A stretch of 9,856 nt of DNA from Fibrobacteres bacterium CG2_30_45_31 (GCA_001873075.1 MNYL01000173.1:1-9856); one strand, 5' to 3'. Numbered from the stretch's first letter, positions 1 to 6,786 are shown. Notes: generated from the sequence alone by a model not told the origin. A program made the numbers and translations.

Positions 1-24
1 TACGTCATTAACCATTACAACCAA

Positions 25-30
25 TTGGAG
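25..30 (+). promoter_or_regulatory. Shine-Dalgarno site of gdhA
   Basis: TTGGAG lies 8 nt upstream of the ATG at 39. It is the best SD in the window and fixes the gdhA start. Confidence 0.8.
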
Positions 31-38
31 ACTGAACA

Positions 39-1391
39 ATGGCACTTAAGAATGAATACCTTCAGAAAGTTTACGACAAAGTCGTTCTGAAGAACAAGGG
101 CGAAGATGAATTCCACCAGGCCGTGCGCGAATTTCTCGAATCCCTTGAACCTGTCGTAGAAAAGGATCCTTCTATCGCTAAGACGGGCATCATTGATCGT
201 ATTGTTGAACCGGAACGTCAGATTATTTTCCGAGTTTCCTGGGTAGATGATGCCGGTAACGTGCAAGTGAATCGCGGCTATCGCATTCAATTCAATTCTG
301 CCATTGGTCCCTACAAAGGCGGCATTCGTCTTCACCCTTCGGTGAATGCTTCAATTTTGAAGTTTCTCGGTTTTGAACAAATTTTCAAGAATAGCTTGAC
401 CAGCCTTCCTATGGGTGGCGGCAAGGGGGGCTCTGACTTTGATCCTAAGGGCAAGTCTGACAATGAAGTGATGCGTTTCTGCCAGGCTTTCATGACAGAA
501 CTTTCCAAGCATATTGGTGCAGATACCGATGTTCCGGCGGGGGATATTGGCACGGGTGCTCGGGAAATAGGTTACATGTTTGGCCAATATAAGCGTCTTC
601 GCAACGAATTTACGGGCGTTCTCACAGGCAAGGGGCTTTCTTATGGTGGTTCCCTCGCTCGTACAGAAGCAACGGGCTATGGACTCCTCTATTTCACACG
701 CGAAATGCTTAAGAACATGAAGAACGATACTCTTAAGGGTAAGACTGTTGTGATTTCTGGTTCGGGCAACGTGGCTATTTATGCAACCGAAAAGGCTCAA
801 ATTTTTGGTGCCAAAGTTGTGACCGCTTCTGATTCTAACGGCTACATTTACGATCCTAAGGGGATTAATCTTGCTGTGGTGAAACAGATCAAGGAAGTGG
901 AACGCGGCCGTATTTCTGAATATGCCAAGCGCGTTCCCGGTTCTGAATATCATGAAGGATGCAAAAATGTCTGGACAGTGAAGTGTGATGTGGCTCTTCC
1001 TTGCGCTACTCAAAACGAATTGGATCTTACCGGCGCTCAGGCGTTGATCAAGAATGGTGTTTTTGCTGTCGCTGAAGGTGCCAATATGCCTTCTACTCCG
1101 GAGGCGATCGAAGCTCTGCAGAATGCGGGTGTTCTCTTTGGGCCTGCCAAGGCTGCTAACGCAGGGGGTGTTGCCACTTCCGGTCTCGAAATGAGCCAAA
1201 ACAGCGAACGTTTGAGCTGGTCCTTTGAGGAAGTGGATAAAAGACTGGAAACGATCATGATCAACATCTTCCACAATGCTTACAATGCCTCCAAGGAGTA
1301 CGGGCATGAAGGGAACCTGGTCATGGGCGCAAATATCGCAGGATTCAAAAAAGTCGCTGATGCCATGAAGTGGCAGGGTGTTGCTTATTAA
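39..1391 (+). CDS. gdhA: NADP-type glutamate dehydrogenase
   Basis: This enzyme makes glutamate from 2-oxoglutarate and ammonium by reductive amination in the cytoplasm, linking nitrogen assimilation to central carbon. The 450-residue length is that of the hexameric bacterial family. Visible motifs are PYKGG with Lys93, the active-site stretch LPMGGGKGG with Lys129 at residues 123-131, Lys117, and PAGD with the catalytic Asp169. A Rossmann dinucleotide loop GSGNVA lies at 241-246, and GGVATSG at 376-382 lies in the substrate-binding region. TASDSNG at 262-268, after the second Rossmann strand, resembles NADP-dependent homologues such as the E. coli enzyme, so NADPH is inferred as cofactor. 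An SD (TTGGAG, 25-30) sits 8 nt before the ATG. Codon use is strongly biased (mainly AAG for Lys), which suggests high expression. The promoter lies outside the window, and two hairpins follow the stop codon. Confidence 0.97.
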   Translation: MALKNEYLQKVYDKVVLKNKGEDEFHQAVREFLESLEPVVEKDPSIAKTGIIDRIVEPERQIIFRVSWVDDAGNVQVNRGYRIQFNSAIGPYKGGIRLHPSVNASILKFLGFEQIFKNSLTSLPMGGGKGGSDFDPKGKSDNEVMRFCQAFMTELSKHIGADTDVPAGDIGTGAREIGYMFGQYKRLRNEFTGVLTGKGLSYGGSLARTEATGYGLLYFTREMLKNMKNDTLKGKTVVISGSGNVAIYATEKAQIFGAKVVTASDSNGYIYDPKGINLAVVKQIKEVERGRISEYAKRVPGSEYHEGCKNVWTVKCDVALPCATQNELDLTGAQALIKNGVFAVAEGANMPSTPEAIEALQNAGVLFGPAKAANAGGVATSGLEMSQNSERLSWSFEEVDKRLETIMINIFHNAYNASKEYGHEGNLVMGANIAGFKKVADAMKWQGVAY

Positions 1392-1405
1392 TCTGTTCTC
1401 TAACG

Positions 1406-1434
1406 GTTATTTTCCGCTGTGAAAATAACTTTTT
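1406..1434 (+). terminator. Rho-independent terminator of gdhA
   Basis: A perfect 9-bp stem, GTTATTTTC (1406-1414) pairing with GAAAATAAC (1421-1429), encloses a 6-nt loop and is followed directly by five T (1430-1434). It starts 15 nt after the gdhA stop. The stem is AU-rich, so termination may be partial. Confidence 0.7.
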
Positions 1435-1445
1435 GGTTCTAAAAG

Positions 1446-1481
1446 GAATAAGCCTCTGAGTCACTTTTCAGAGGCTTATTC
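1446..1481. terminator. Second, stronger hairpin downstream of gdhA
   Basis: A perfect 14-bp stem, GAATAAGCCTCTGA (1446-1459) with its reverse complement at 1468-1481, has an 8-nt loop. It lies only 11 nt after the first terminator. The 3' flank is TAATTTAG and not a clean T run, while the 5' flank starts with four A. It could be a back-up terminator, an mRNA 3'-end stabiliser, or one copy of a dispersed hairpin element. Confidence 0.6.
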
Positions 1482-1534
1482 TAATTTAGACTATTCTCAT
1501 TTTTGAAGAAAATGAACGTACAATTTGTGTGCTT

Positions 1535-1565
1535 TTGAGATTTTTTCAAAAATCGAATTTATATT
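1535..1565 (+). promoter_or_regulatory. Weak candidate promoter before the GGDEF-EAL gene
   Basis: TTGAGA (1535-1540) resembles a -35 box and TATATT (1560-1565) matches five of six -10 positions. The spacer is 19 nt, longer than usual. The region is AT-rich throughout, so chance matches are likely. Transcription from here would start near 1572, downstream of the left arm of the inverted repeat at 1562-1570. Confidence 0.2.
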
Positions 1566-1624
1566 CCAAAGCGGTTCCTTACATGATTTGAGTGTAAGGT
1601 TGGTTGTGTTCGAAATTTGGAATA
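1562..1624 (+). promoter_or_regulatory. Nested inverted repeats overlapping the SD of the GGDEF-EAL gene
   Basis: The outer arms are TATTCCAAA (1562-1570) and TTTGGAATA (1616-1624), a perfect 9-bp match. Nested inside is a perfect 7-bp stem, CCTTACA (1577-1583) with TGTAAGG (1593-1599), around a 9-nt loop. The right outer arm contains the only SD-like sequence (GGAA, 1619-1622) before the ATG at 1632. If the RNA folds this way, the ribosome site would be sealed. It does not match the c-di-GMP riboswitch consensus that I know. A protein-binding DNA site is the alternative reading. Confidence 0.4.
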
Positions 1625-1631
1625 ACGCTTT

Positions 1632-3626
1632 ATGTTCTTATTTAATGAACGCTTGATGTTTCGTGCGCTTTTGTTGGTAGTTGCCGGTCTTTTTTTGATC
1701 TTCATGCCAGAATTGGTACCTGACGACTACAGTATCCTTTCTATGACATCTTATTTCTTAGGGGTGGCTCTTTTGATTGGAATTTCTTTTTTTGCGAAGT
1801 TTCCGCCAGTAAAGCGATCAAAAAAAATACGCAATGATATTGAAATCCCCCCTGCTGATGCAACGGTTGTTGTTTCTCGAGATTATCATAAAGATTTTTT
1901 GGAAAAAGAAGAATTATTGCAGTTCATGTTTGATGTATCTACTGATGGATTGTGGCGTTTTGATCTTGCTTCTGGCAAAGTGCATTGGTCTGAACAATCG
2001 ACGGCGATTTGTGGAATTGGCAAGGAATTAGGTGATTCTTTTGAGGTGCTCAAGTCTAGTATGTTTGAGAGTGATCGCAAAGATTTTTTAAAATTGTTGT
2101 CCGAGTCTCTAGAAAAAAATCGACAATTCTTTCAAGAAATTCGAATCTATGATCGCGAAGGAAACACTCGCATTATATTGTTATGCGGAAAACCTCAGTA
2201 TAACGAAGAGGGACGTGCCATCCGGATGGTGGGTACATTGGCTGATGTGACTGCGAAGAAACAAGTAGAGCGCAATCTTTTTTATTCCTCTTTTCATGAT
2301 GCGTTAACGGGTGCTAAAAATCGGCAATTTTTCTTAGATCGAATTGATGAAGACTTGGTGCGTACGGGAGCAAGACCGGATTATCTTTTTGGGGTTATTC
2401 TCATTGATCTGGACCATTTTACAGCTATTAATGATTCATTCTCTCATTTAGTGGGCGATAAGTTGCTTCGTACTATTGCTGATCGAGTGCTGCAAAGCTG
2501 TCGTCAGAATGATATTGTGGCTCGTGTGGGTGGTGATGAGTTTGGTATTATTCTCCGTGATATTCAGGGACATGGTTCAGAGGGAGAAGTACAGGCGATT
2601 GTGCGTCGTTTGCAAAGTGAAATTCGTCGTCCGTTTTTGATTGATGGCAATGAGATTTTAGTGACTGCCGCTATGGCAGTGATTTTTAACAAAGATTTTA
2701 AAGATGTGGAGAGTCTCCTCGCGAGTGCCGATGCGATGCTGAGACAAGCGAAACGTGTGGGCAATGGGGGCATTCAGTTCTTTGCCAGTGGCATGCGTGA
2801 AAAGGCGATGGAACTTTACAAGTTGGAAATGGAAATTCGGAAAGCCATTCAGAGTCAGGAATTTATATTGGTGTACCAACCCATTACGGATATTAACAAG
2901 AATAATGAAGTTCCTGGTTTTGAAGCCCTCGTTCGTTGGAACAATACGGAACGAGGTATTGTTGCCCCCGCTGATTTTATTCCGATGGCAGAAGAAACAG
3001 GTTTGATTGTTCCTATGGGGGAACAAATTTTGCGCATGGCTTGCTATCAGGTGAAGGAATGGGTGGATCTAGGGTATAAAAATGTGACGGTTGCTGTGAA
3101 TTTTTCGGCACGGCAATTTTCTTTGGATAACATGGTGAGTGAGGTGCAAAAAATTCTTTTAGAGACTCATTTGCATCCAAGAAATCTGAAGCTCGAAATC
3201 ACTGAATATACGGCGATGGCTGAGGTGGAGAAAACGATTGATGTCATGAACGCTCTCGCCGATATGGGACTTCAAATTTCGATTGATGACTTTGGTACCG
3301 GCTATAGTTCCTTGGTCTACCTCAAACGTTATCCGATTCATACTCTCAAAATAGATCGTTCGTTTATTAAAGATATTCCTGAAAATGCTGAGGATGTGGC
3401 TATCATCAAAATGGTGATCGCTATGGCAAAATCTTTAAATCTGGAATTGATCGCAGAGGGTGTAGAAACTCTTGATCAAGTCGAATTTTTGCGCAAAGAA
3501 GGATGTCATTTGATTCAGGGATATTATTTTAGTAAGCCACTGGCGGGTGACAAAGCACTGGAGTATCTGAAAAATCACACCCACGTTGCCGCAGCAAAAT
3601 TAAGCGTTCTAGATCCCGTAACATAA
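1632..3626 (+). CDS. Membrane-anchored PAS-GGDEF-EAL c-di-GMP turnover protein
   Basis: This is a 664-residue sensor that could both make and degrade the second messenger cyclic di-GMP. Two hydrophobic segments (about 9-27 and 37-55) form a membrane hairpin with a very short external loop, followed by a basic stretch. A PAS-like domain lies at about 93-213, ending in GTLADVTAKK. The GGDEF domain (about 215-385) begins with DALTGAKNR and has metal-binding Asp259, an intact GGDEF at 300-304, and the inhibitory-site motif RQND (291-294) exactly five residues before it. The EAL domain (about 398-650) keeps EALVRW (431-436), Asn490, Glu522, IDDFGTGYSS (551-560), Lys573 and EGVET (609-613). No catalytic residue is visibly lost, so both activities are possible. 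The signal it senses is unknown. The last 18 bases overlap the 3' end of tatD on the other strand. Codon use is more AT-rich than in gdhA. Confidence 0.95.
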   Translation: MFLFNERLMFRALLLVVAGLFLIFMPELVPDDYSILSMTSYFLGVALLIGISFFAKFPPVKRSKKIRNDIEIPPADATVVVSRDYHKDFLEKEELLQFMFDVSTDGLWRFDLASGKVHWSEQSTAICGIGKELGDSFEVLKSSMFESDRKDFLKLLSESLEKNRQFFQEIRIYDREGNTRIILLCGKPQYNEEGRAIRMVGTLADVTAKKQVERNLFYSSFHDALTGAKNRQFFLDRIDEDLVRTGARPDYLFGVILIDLDHFTAINDSFSHLVGDKLLRTIADRVLQSCRQNDIVARVGGDEFGIILRDIQGHGSEGEVQAIVRRLQSEIRRPFLIDGNEILVTAAMAVIFNKDFKDVESLLASADAMLRQAKRVGNGGIQFFASGMREKAMELYKLEMEIRKAIQSQEFILVYQPITDINKNNEVPGFEALVRWNNTERGIVAPADFIPMAEETGLIVPMGEQILRMACYQVKEWVDLGYKNVTVAVNFSARQFSLDNMVSEVQKILLETHLHPRNLKLEITEYTAMAEVEKTIDVMNALADMGLQISIDDFGTGYSSLVYLKRYPIHTLKIDRSFIKDIPENAEDVAIIKMVIAMAKSLNLELIAEGVETLDQVEFLRKEGCHLIQGYYFSKPLAGDKALEYLKNHTHVAAAKLSVLDPVT

Positions 3627-4388
3627 ACGGGTGTTTTCTCGGCAAGTGCTCATGAGACTTTCTAGAGAAATTTCTTTGATTGCGGCGAGGTGTTCGGCGA
3701 TGATTGGGATCATGCCGCTGTGTGCTGGTTTCCCTCGGTAGGGGACTGGGGCGAGGTAAGGCGCGTCTGTTTCTAATAATAATCGATTGATTGGAACTAT
3801 TTTAGCTGCATCGCGGACGTTTTGTGCGTTTTTAAATGTAATGATCCCCGTAAATCCGATGAATACTTCGGCAGGGAGTTGCAGTAATTCCATTGCAAAT
3901 TCAGGGTTTCCCGTATAACAATGCACATGGAGTTTTGCTCCTGAAAGAGGAGCCTTGCGCAGAATGGAGAGACTATCTTCATCTGCTTCCCGCAAGTGCA
4001 GCACGAGGGTTTTTCCAATCTCTAGTCCGAGGCGTAACTGACGGTCAAAAATGCTTTTTTGCCTCTCGTGGGAGGGTCCTTCATAGTGGTAGTCCAGTCC
4101 GATTTCTCCGCACGCAACGGTTTTAGGAAGGCTTAAATATTGACGCAATTGTTTTTCTATTTCGTCACTAAAAGTATTCGCGCAAGAAGGGTGCACCCCG
4201 TAAGCCGCGTAAAGAAAAGAATATTTTTCGCAGATATTTTTGGCGTATTCAAAGTCCTCAGGGTCGCAGGCTACATGAACCATCGCTTCTGGTTTTGTAT
4301 CGAGTCGCTCCCAAAGGGATGCGAAAGATTCCTTGGCGTGTTCTTCGTAAGTGTCTATATGGCAATGGGTGTCAACAAATGGGATCAT
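3609..4388 (-). CDS. tatD: TatD-family metal-dependent hydrolase/DNase
   Basis: This is a cytoplasmic TIM-barrel metalloenzyme of the TatD family, whose characterised members are Mg-dependent DNases. It has 259 residues, the usual family length. The metal and catalytic positions are intact: DTHCH at 6-10 (His8, His10), GVHP at 64-67, GEIGLDYH with Glu95, His131, HCYTG with His156, and ETDAPYLAP with Asp208. The start codon overlaps the upstream greB-type stop as ATGA (4385-4388). There is no clear SD, so translation is probably coupled to greB. The gene ends inside the GGDEF-EAL gene, with 18 bases of tail-to-tail overlap and no recognisable terminator. The in vivo substrate of most TatD proteins is uncertain, and the symbol denotes the family rather than a proven orthologue. 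Confidence 0.92.
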   Translation of the reverse strand: MIPFVDTHCHIDTYEEHAKESFASLWERLDTKPEAMVHVACDPEDFEYAKNICEKYSFLYAAYGVHPSCANTFSDEIEKQLRQYLSLPKTVACGEIGLDYHYEGPSHERQKSIFDRQLRLGLEIGKTLVLHLREADEDSLSILRKAPLSGAKLHVHCYTGNPEFAMELLQLPAEVFIGFTGIITFKNAQNVRDAAKIVPINRLLLETDAPYLAPVPYRGKPAHSGMIPIIAEHLAAIKEISLESLMSTCRENTRLCYGI

Positions 4389-4855
4389 TGGTATTTGATT
4401 TCTAAAATGGTGTAACGAACGATTCCGCGGGGAACCTGGACTTCTATTTCATCGCTCATTTTTTTTCCTAAGAGTGCTTTTCCCATGGGAGAATCCATGC
4501 TTATTCTGCCTGCGAGGGGGTCTATTTCTTCGGTTCCTACGAGGTGATAGGTCTTTTTTTTGTGAAAAACGATATCTTCAAGGGTGATTATGGCTCCAAA
4601 ACGAATGGAACCGTCGATGGGTGCCTTCATATCGATGACTTTGGCTCCATCTAGAAGTTTATCAAGAGCACGAAGTCTCTGATCTATTTGTCGCAAACGC
4701 ATTTTGCCATAAGTGTAGGCCGCATTTTCCGAACGGTCCCCTTCAGCGGCGGCATCGCCTACCTGTTTTTGCATGGCTGGACGTTCTACATACTTCAGTT
4801 GTTCCCATTCGTCCTTGAGTTTGAGAAAGCCTTCTTTTGAAATTGCATGTTGCAT
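4385..4855 (-). CDS. greB: GreB-type transcript cleavage factor
   Basis: Gre factors enter the secondary channel of RNA polymerase and stimulate cleavage of backtracked transcripts. From the ATG at 4855 the protein has 156 residues. An in-frame TTG at 4864 would add three. The N-terminal coiled coil (about 6-72) carries the tip motif GDRSENAAY with the acidic pair used for Mg binding (Asp40 and Glu43 from the ATG). The following YGKMRLRQIDQRLR segment resembles GreB (YNKKRLREIDRR in E. coli) more than GreA. The C-terminal FKBP-like domain includes ISMDSPMGKALLGKK, again close to GreB. No clear SD precedes either start. The gene runs into tatD with an ATGA overlap, so the two form an operon. 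GreA is the alternative name. Confidence 0.88.
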   Translation of the reverse strand: MQHAISKEGFLKLKDEWEQLKYVERPAMQKQVGDAAAEGDRSENAAYTYGKMRLRQIDQRLRALDKLLDGAKVIDMKAPIDGSIRFGAIITLEDIVFHKKKTYHLVGTEEIDPLAGRISMDSPMGKALLGKKMSDEIEVQVPRGIVRYTILEIKYQ

Positions 4856-4865
4856 AGATTTCAAT

Positions 4866-4888
4866 TTAGAAAGAATAAACTTTTCTAA
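4866..4888. repeat. Short inverted repeat in the greB / DUF2062-DUF1015 divergent spacer
   Basis: TTAGAAA (4866-4872) and TTTCTAA (4882-4888) form 7-bp perfect arms around 9 nt. The repeat lies within about 35 bases of the greB-type start and may be an operator or leader hairpin. A chance match in AT-rich sequence is quite possible. A -10-like TATTAT (4899-4904) nearby points towards the plus-strand gene but has no convincing -35 partner. Confidence 0.25.
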
Positions 4889-4908
4889 CTTTGAAGCGTA
4901 TTATGGAA

Positions 4909-4913
4909 AAGGA
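4909..4913 (+). promoter_or_regulatory. Shine-Dalgarno site of the DUF2062-DUF1015 gene
   Basis: AAGGA lies 10 nt before the ATG at 4924, which supports this start for the full-length protein. Confidence 0.6.
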
Positions 4914-4923
4914 ATGCTGAAGT

Positions 4924-6744
4924 ATGAAATCGAAAGAAAAACGGTCTGTCAGAATCAGTCGCGTTTATTTTAATCGAATGTTTCCGAAGCGTATGGACGC
5001 ATTCAAAGTGGCGTGTTCTGTGGCGGCGGGAGTGTTTATTGGAATTTGGCCCACAATAGGGATCGCTATTATTTTAACGATTGCCGTTTGCGCGGCATTG
5101 AAACTGCCAAAAGTTCCTGGTGTTGTGGCTTCTTTTGTCGCTAATCCACTGACTCAATTTGGATTCTTCTATCCTGCGGGCTATATTATCGGTTCCTGGA
5201 TTGTCAAACCAAGCCGTATTTCTTTTGACTTTCTCCAGGAAATTGAAGGGGTGTCTTTTCGAAATTTTTTGGAAGTAATGTCTAATTTGTGGACCAACGC
5301 TGCGGATCATTTGTTGGCTTTTTTACTCGGCATTACCATTGTGGCGGCTGTTTTTGCGGCCATTTTTTTCTGGGTTGCTTATGTGGTTGTGAGTTACCGC
5401 AAGCGGAAACACCTTGAATTGAAGAATGCCTATATTAAAAATCTGGTCAGTGAAGATGAAAAAATTATTCGTGAAGCAAAACAAAAGGAAAATCCTTCTA
5501 TGATGCATATTTTCCCCTTTAAGGCACTTCGCCCAGTTGATCCCAAAGAAGCGGAAACTATTTCTGCTTTGCCTTATGACGTGATGAATCGTGCAGAGGC
5601 AGCGGCGATGGCGAATGGCCTTCCTCATTCCTACTTGCGTGTCACTCGTGCAGAATTGGAACTGCCCGATTCTGTAGATCCTTATGATCCACAAGTCTAT
5701 TCTCATGCCCGCAAAAACTTGGACAAGATGGTTGCCGAAGGGGTTATTGCACACGAGCAAAAGGATTGTCTGTATGTTTATCGTCAGACGATGGACGGCC
5801 GCGAACAGTATGGGCTTGTCTGTTGTGTTCCTGCGAAGGATTATTTTCATAATATTATCAAAAAGCATGAACTGACTCGTGCGGATAAAGAAGAGGATCG
5901 TCTGCGCCATGTGCTTGCAACGAATGCGAATACAGGTCCTGTATTTTTAACCTATAGAGATCAAGGACAATTTGATTTGTTTGGACAAGTCACCCAGCGT
6001 GCGCCTCTTTATGATTTTGTTTCGAAGGCCGATGGCTTTGGTCACACGGTTTGGATTATTGAAGATGATGCAGAGATTGAGGCGATTCGCAAAGCGTTTG
6101 AAAAAGTCCCATGTAGTTACATTGCCGATGGACATCATCGGAGTGCTGCTGGCGCCCGTGCGGCGGGGTATCGCGCCGATGAAAATCCGAATAACAAAGG
6201 CGATGAAGAATATAATCGTTACCTCGCCATTCTTTTTCCATCCACACAGTTGAAAATTTTGGATTACAATAGACTTTTGAAAAACTTGAACGGACGTACC
6301 TCGGCTGAATTGCTGACCGCGTTGGAAAAAGTATTTTCTATTGTCCCTCTTCCCACAATGCAACATCCGGAAACGCAGAATCAGGTGAATTTGTACTTAA
6401 ATCATCAATGGTATGCTTGTCGTTTTCTTCCTAAGTTATTGAATAATTTAGGTCCTGTGGATGGTTTGGATGTGGCTTTGTTGCAGAAGAATGTTCTTCA
6501 TCCGCTGTTTGGTATTGATGACCCTCGTACGTCTAAGGACATTGATTTTGTGGGGGGTATCCGAGGGCTTGGTGAGTTGGTCAAACGGGTGGATTCGGGT
6601 GAATGTGCTTGTGCCTTTGCAATGTATCCTACTACGTTGAATCAGTTGATGGACATTGCGGATGCGGATGAAATAATGCCTCCGAAGAGTACTTGGTTTG
6701 AACCTAAACTTCGCGATGGACTTTTGGTTCACACGTTGGATTAA
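4924..6744 (+). CDS. DUF2062-DUF1015 fusion protein, membrane-anchored
   Basis: This is a 606-residue protein of unknown function that joins two families usually encoded separately. Residues 1 to about 160 are DUF2062-like: a basic N-terminus, hydrophobic segments at about 29-58, 66-94 and 129-157, and the family-like VANPLTQFGFFYPAGYIIG at 72-90. A charged linker (about 158-192) leads to a complete DUF1015 domain starting at IFPFKALRPVDP (196-207). That domain contains SALPYDV (214-220), ANTGPVFLTY (335-344), ADGHHRSAAGAR (401-412) and FVGGIRGLGEL (542-552). The SD AAGGA (4909-4913) lies 10 nt before the ATG. Met193 and Met194 at the junction have their own SD-like site and could start a separate soluble DUF1015 protein. 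A shared terminator follows. DUF1015 chemistry is not established from this sequence. A small-molecule phosphotransferase role is speculation based on the DGHHR motif. Confidence 0.9.
   Translation: MKSKEKRSVRISRVYFNRMFPKRMDAFKVACSVAAGVFIGIWPTIGIAIILTIAVCAALKLPKVPGVVASFVANPLTQFGFFYPAGYIIGSWIVKPSRISFDFLQEIEGVSFRNFLEVMSNLWTNAADHLLAFLLGITIVAAVFAAIFFWVAYVVVSYRKRKHLELKNAYIKNLVSEDEKIIREAKQKENPSMMHIFPFKALRPVDPKEAETISALPYDVMNRAEAAAMANGLPHSYLRVTRAELELPDSVDPYDPQVYSHARKNLDKMVAEGVIAHEQKDCLYVYRQTMDGREQYGLVCCVPAKDYFHNIIKKHELTRADKEEDRLRHVLATNANTGPVFLTYRDQGQFDLFGQVTQRAPLYDFVSKADGFGHTVWIIEDDAEIEAIRKAFEKVPCSYIADGHHRSAAGARAAGYRADENPNNKGDEEYNRYLAILFPSTQLKILDYNRLLKNLNGRTSAELLTALEKVFSIVPLPTMQHPETQNQVNLYLNHQWYACRFLPKLLNNLGPVDGLDVALLQKNVLHPLFGIDDPRTSKDIDFVGGIRGLGELVKRVDSGECACAFAMYPTTLNQLMDIADADEIMPPKSTWFEPKLRDGLLVHTLD
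5485..5502 (+). promoter_or_regulatory. Candidate internal ribosome site and start for free DUF1015
   Basis: AAGGAA (5485-5490) stands 9 nt before tandem ATG codons at 5500 and 5503. These fall exactly at the start of the DUF1015 domain (Met193-Met194). Initiation at 5500 would yield a 414-residue protein, about the size of stand-alone DUF1015 proteins as I know the family. Confidence 0.4.
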
Positions 6745-6753
6745 TTCAGGAAT

Positions 6754-6786
6754 AAAAAAACGTACTCGAAATGAGTACGTTTTTTT
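6754..6786. terminator. Bidirectional terminator between the DUF2062-DUF1015 gene and purF
   Basis: Seven A (6754-6760), then CGTACTC (6761-6767), a 5-nt loop, GAGTACG (6773-6779) and seven T (6780-6786). The symmetric design gives a U-tract on both strands. It lies 9 bp after the plus-strand stop and 24 bp beyond the purF stop, so it can end both convergent transcripts. Confidence 0.92.

Noticed and set aside
351..1307. A 318-codon open frame antisense to gdhA
   Set aside because: gdhA has clear family motifs throughout. The antisense frame has no recognisable domain or SD and is a side effect of the strong codon bias of gdhA.
1562..1624. c-di-GMP riboswitch upstream of the GGDEF-EAL gene
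   Set aside because: The stems and loop sequences lack the conserved class I or class II features that I know. Only an uncharacterised structure can be claimed.
4862..4864. TTG start for the greB-type gene
   Set aside because: The ATG three codons downstream (4855) gives a normal GreB N-terminus. Neither start has an SD, so the common start codon was preferred, but the TTG is not excluded.
5323..5910. A 195-codon minus-strand open frame opposite the DUF2062-DUF1015 gene
   Set aside because: The plus-strand gene is supported by domain motifs and SD. The opposite frame has no motif or start signal.
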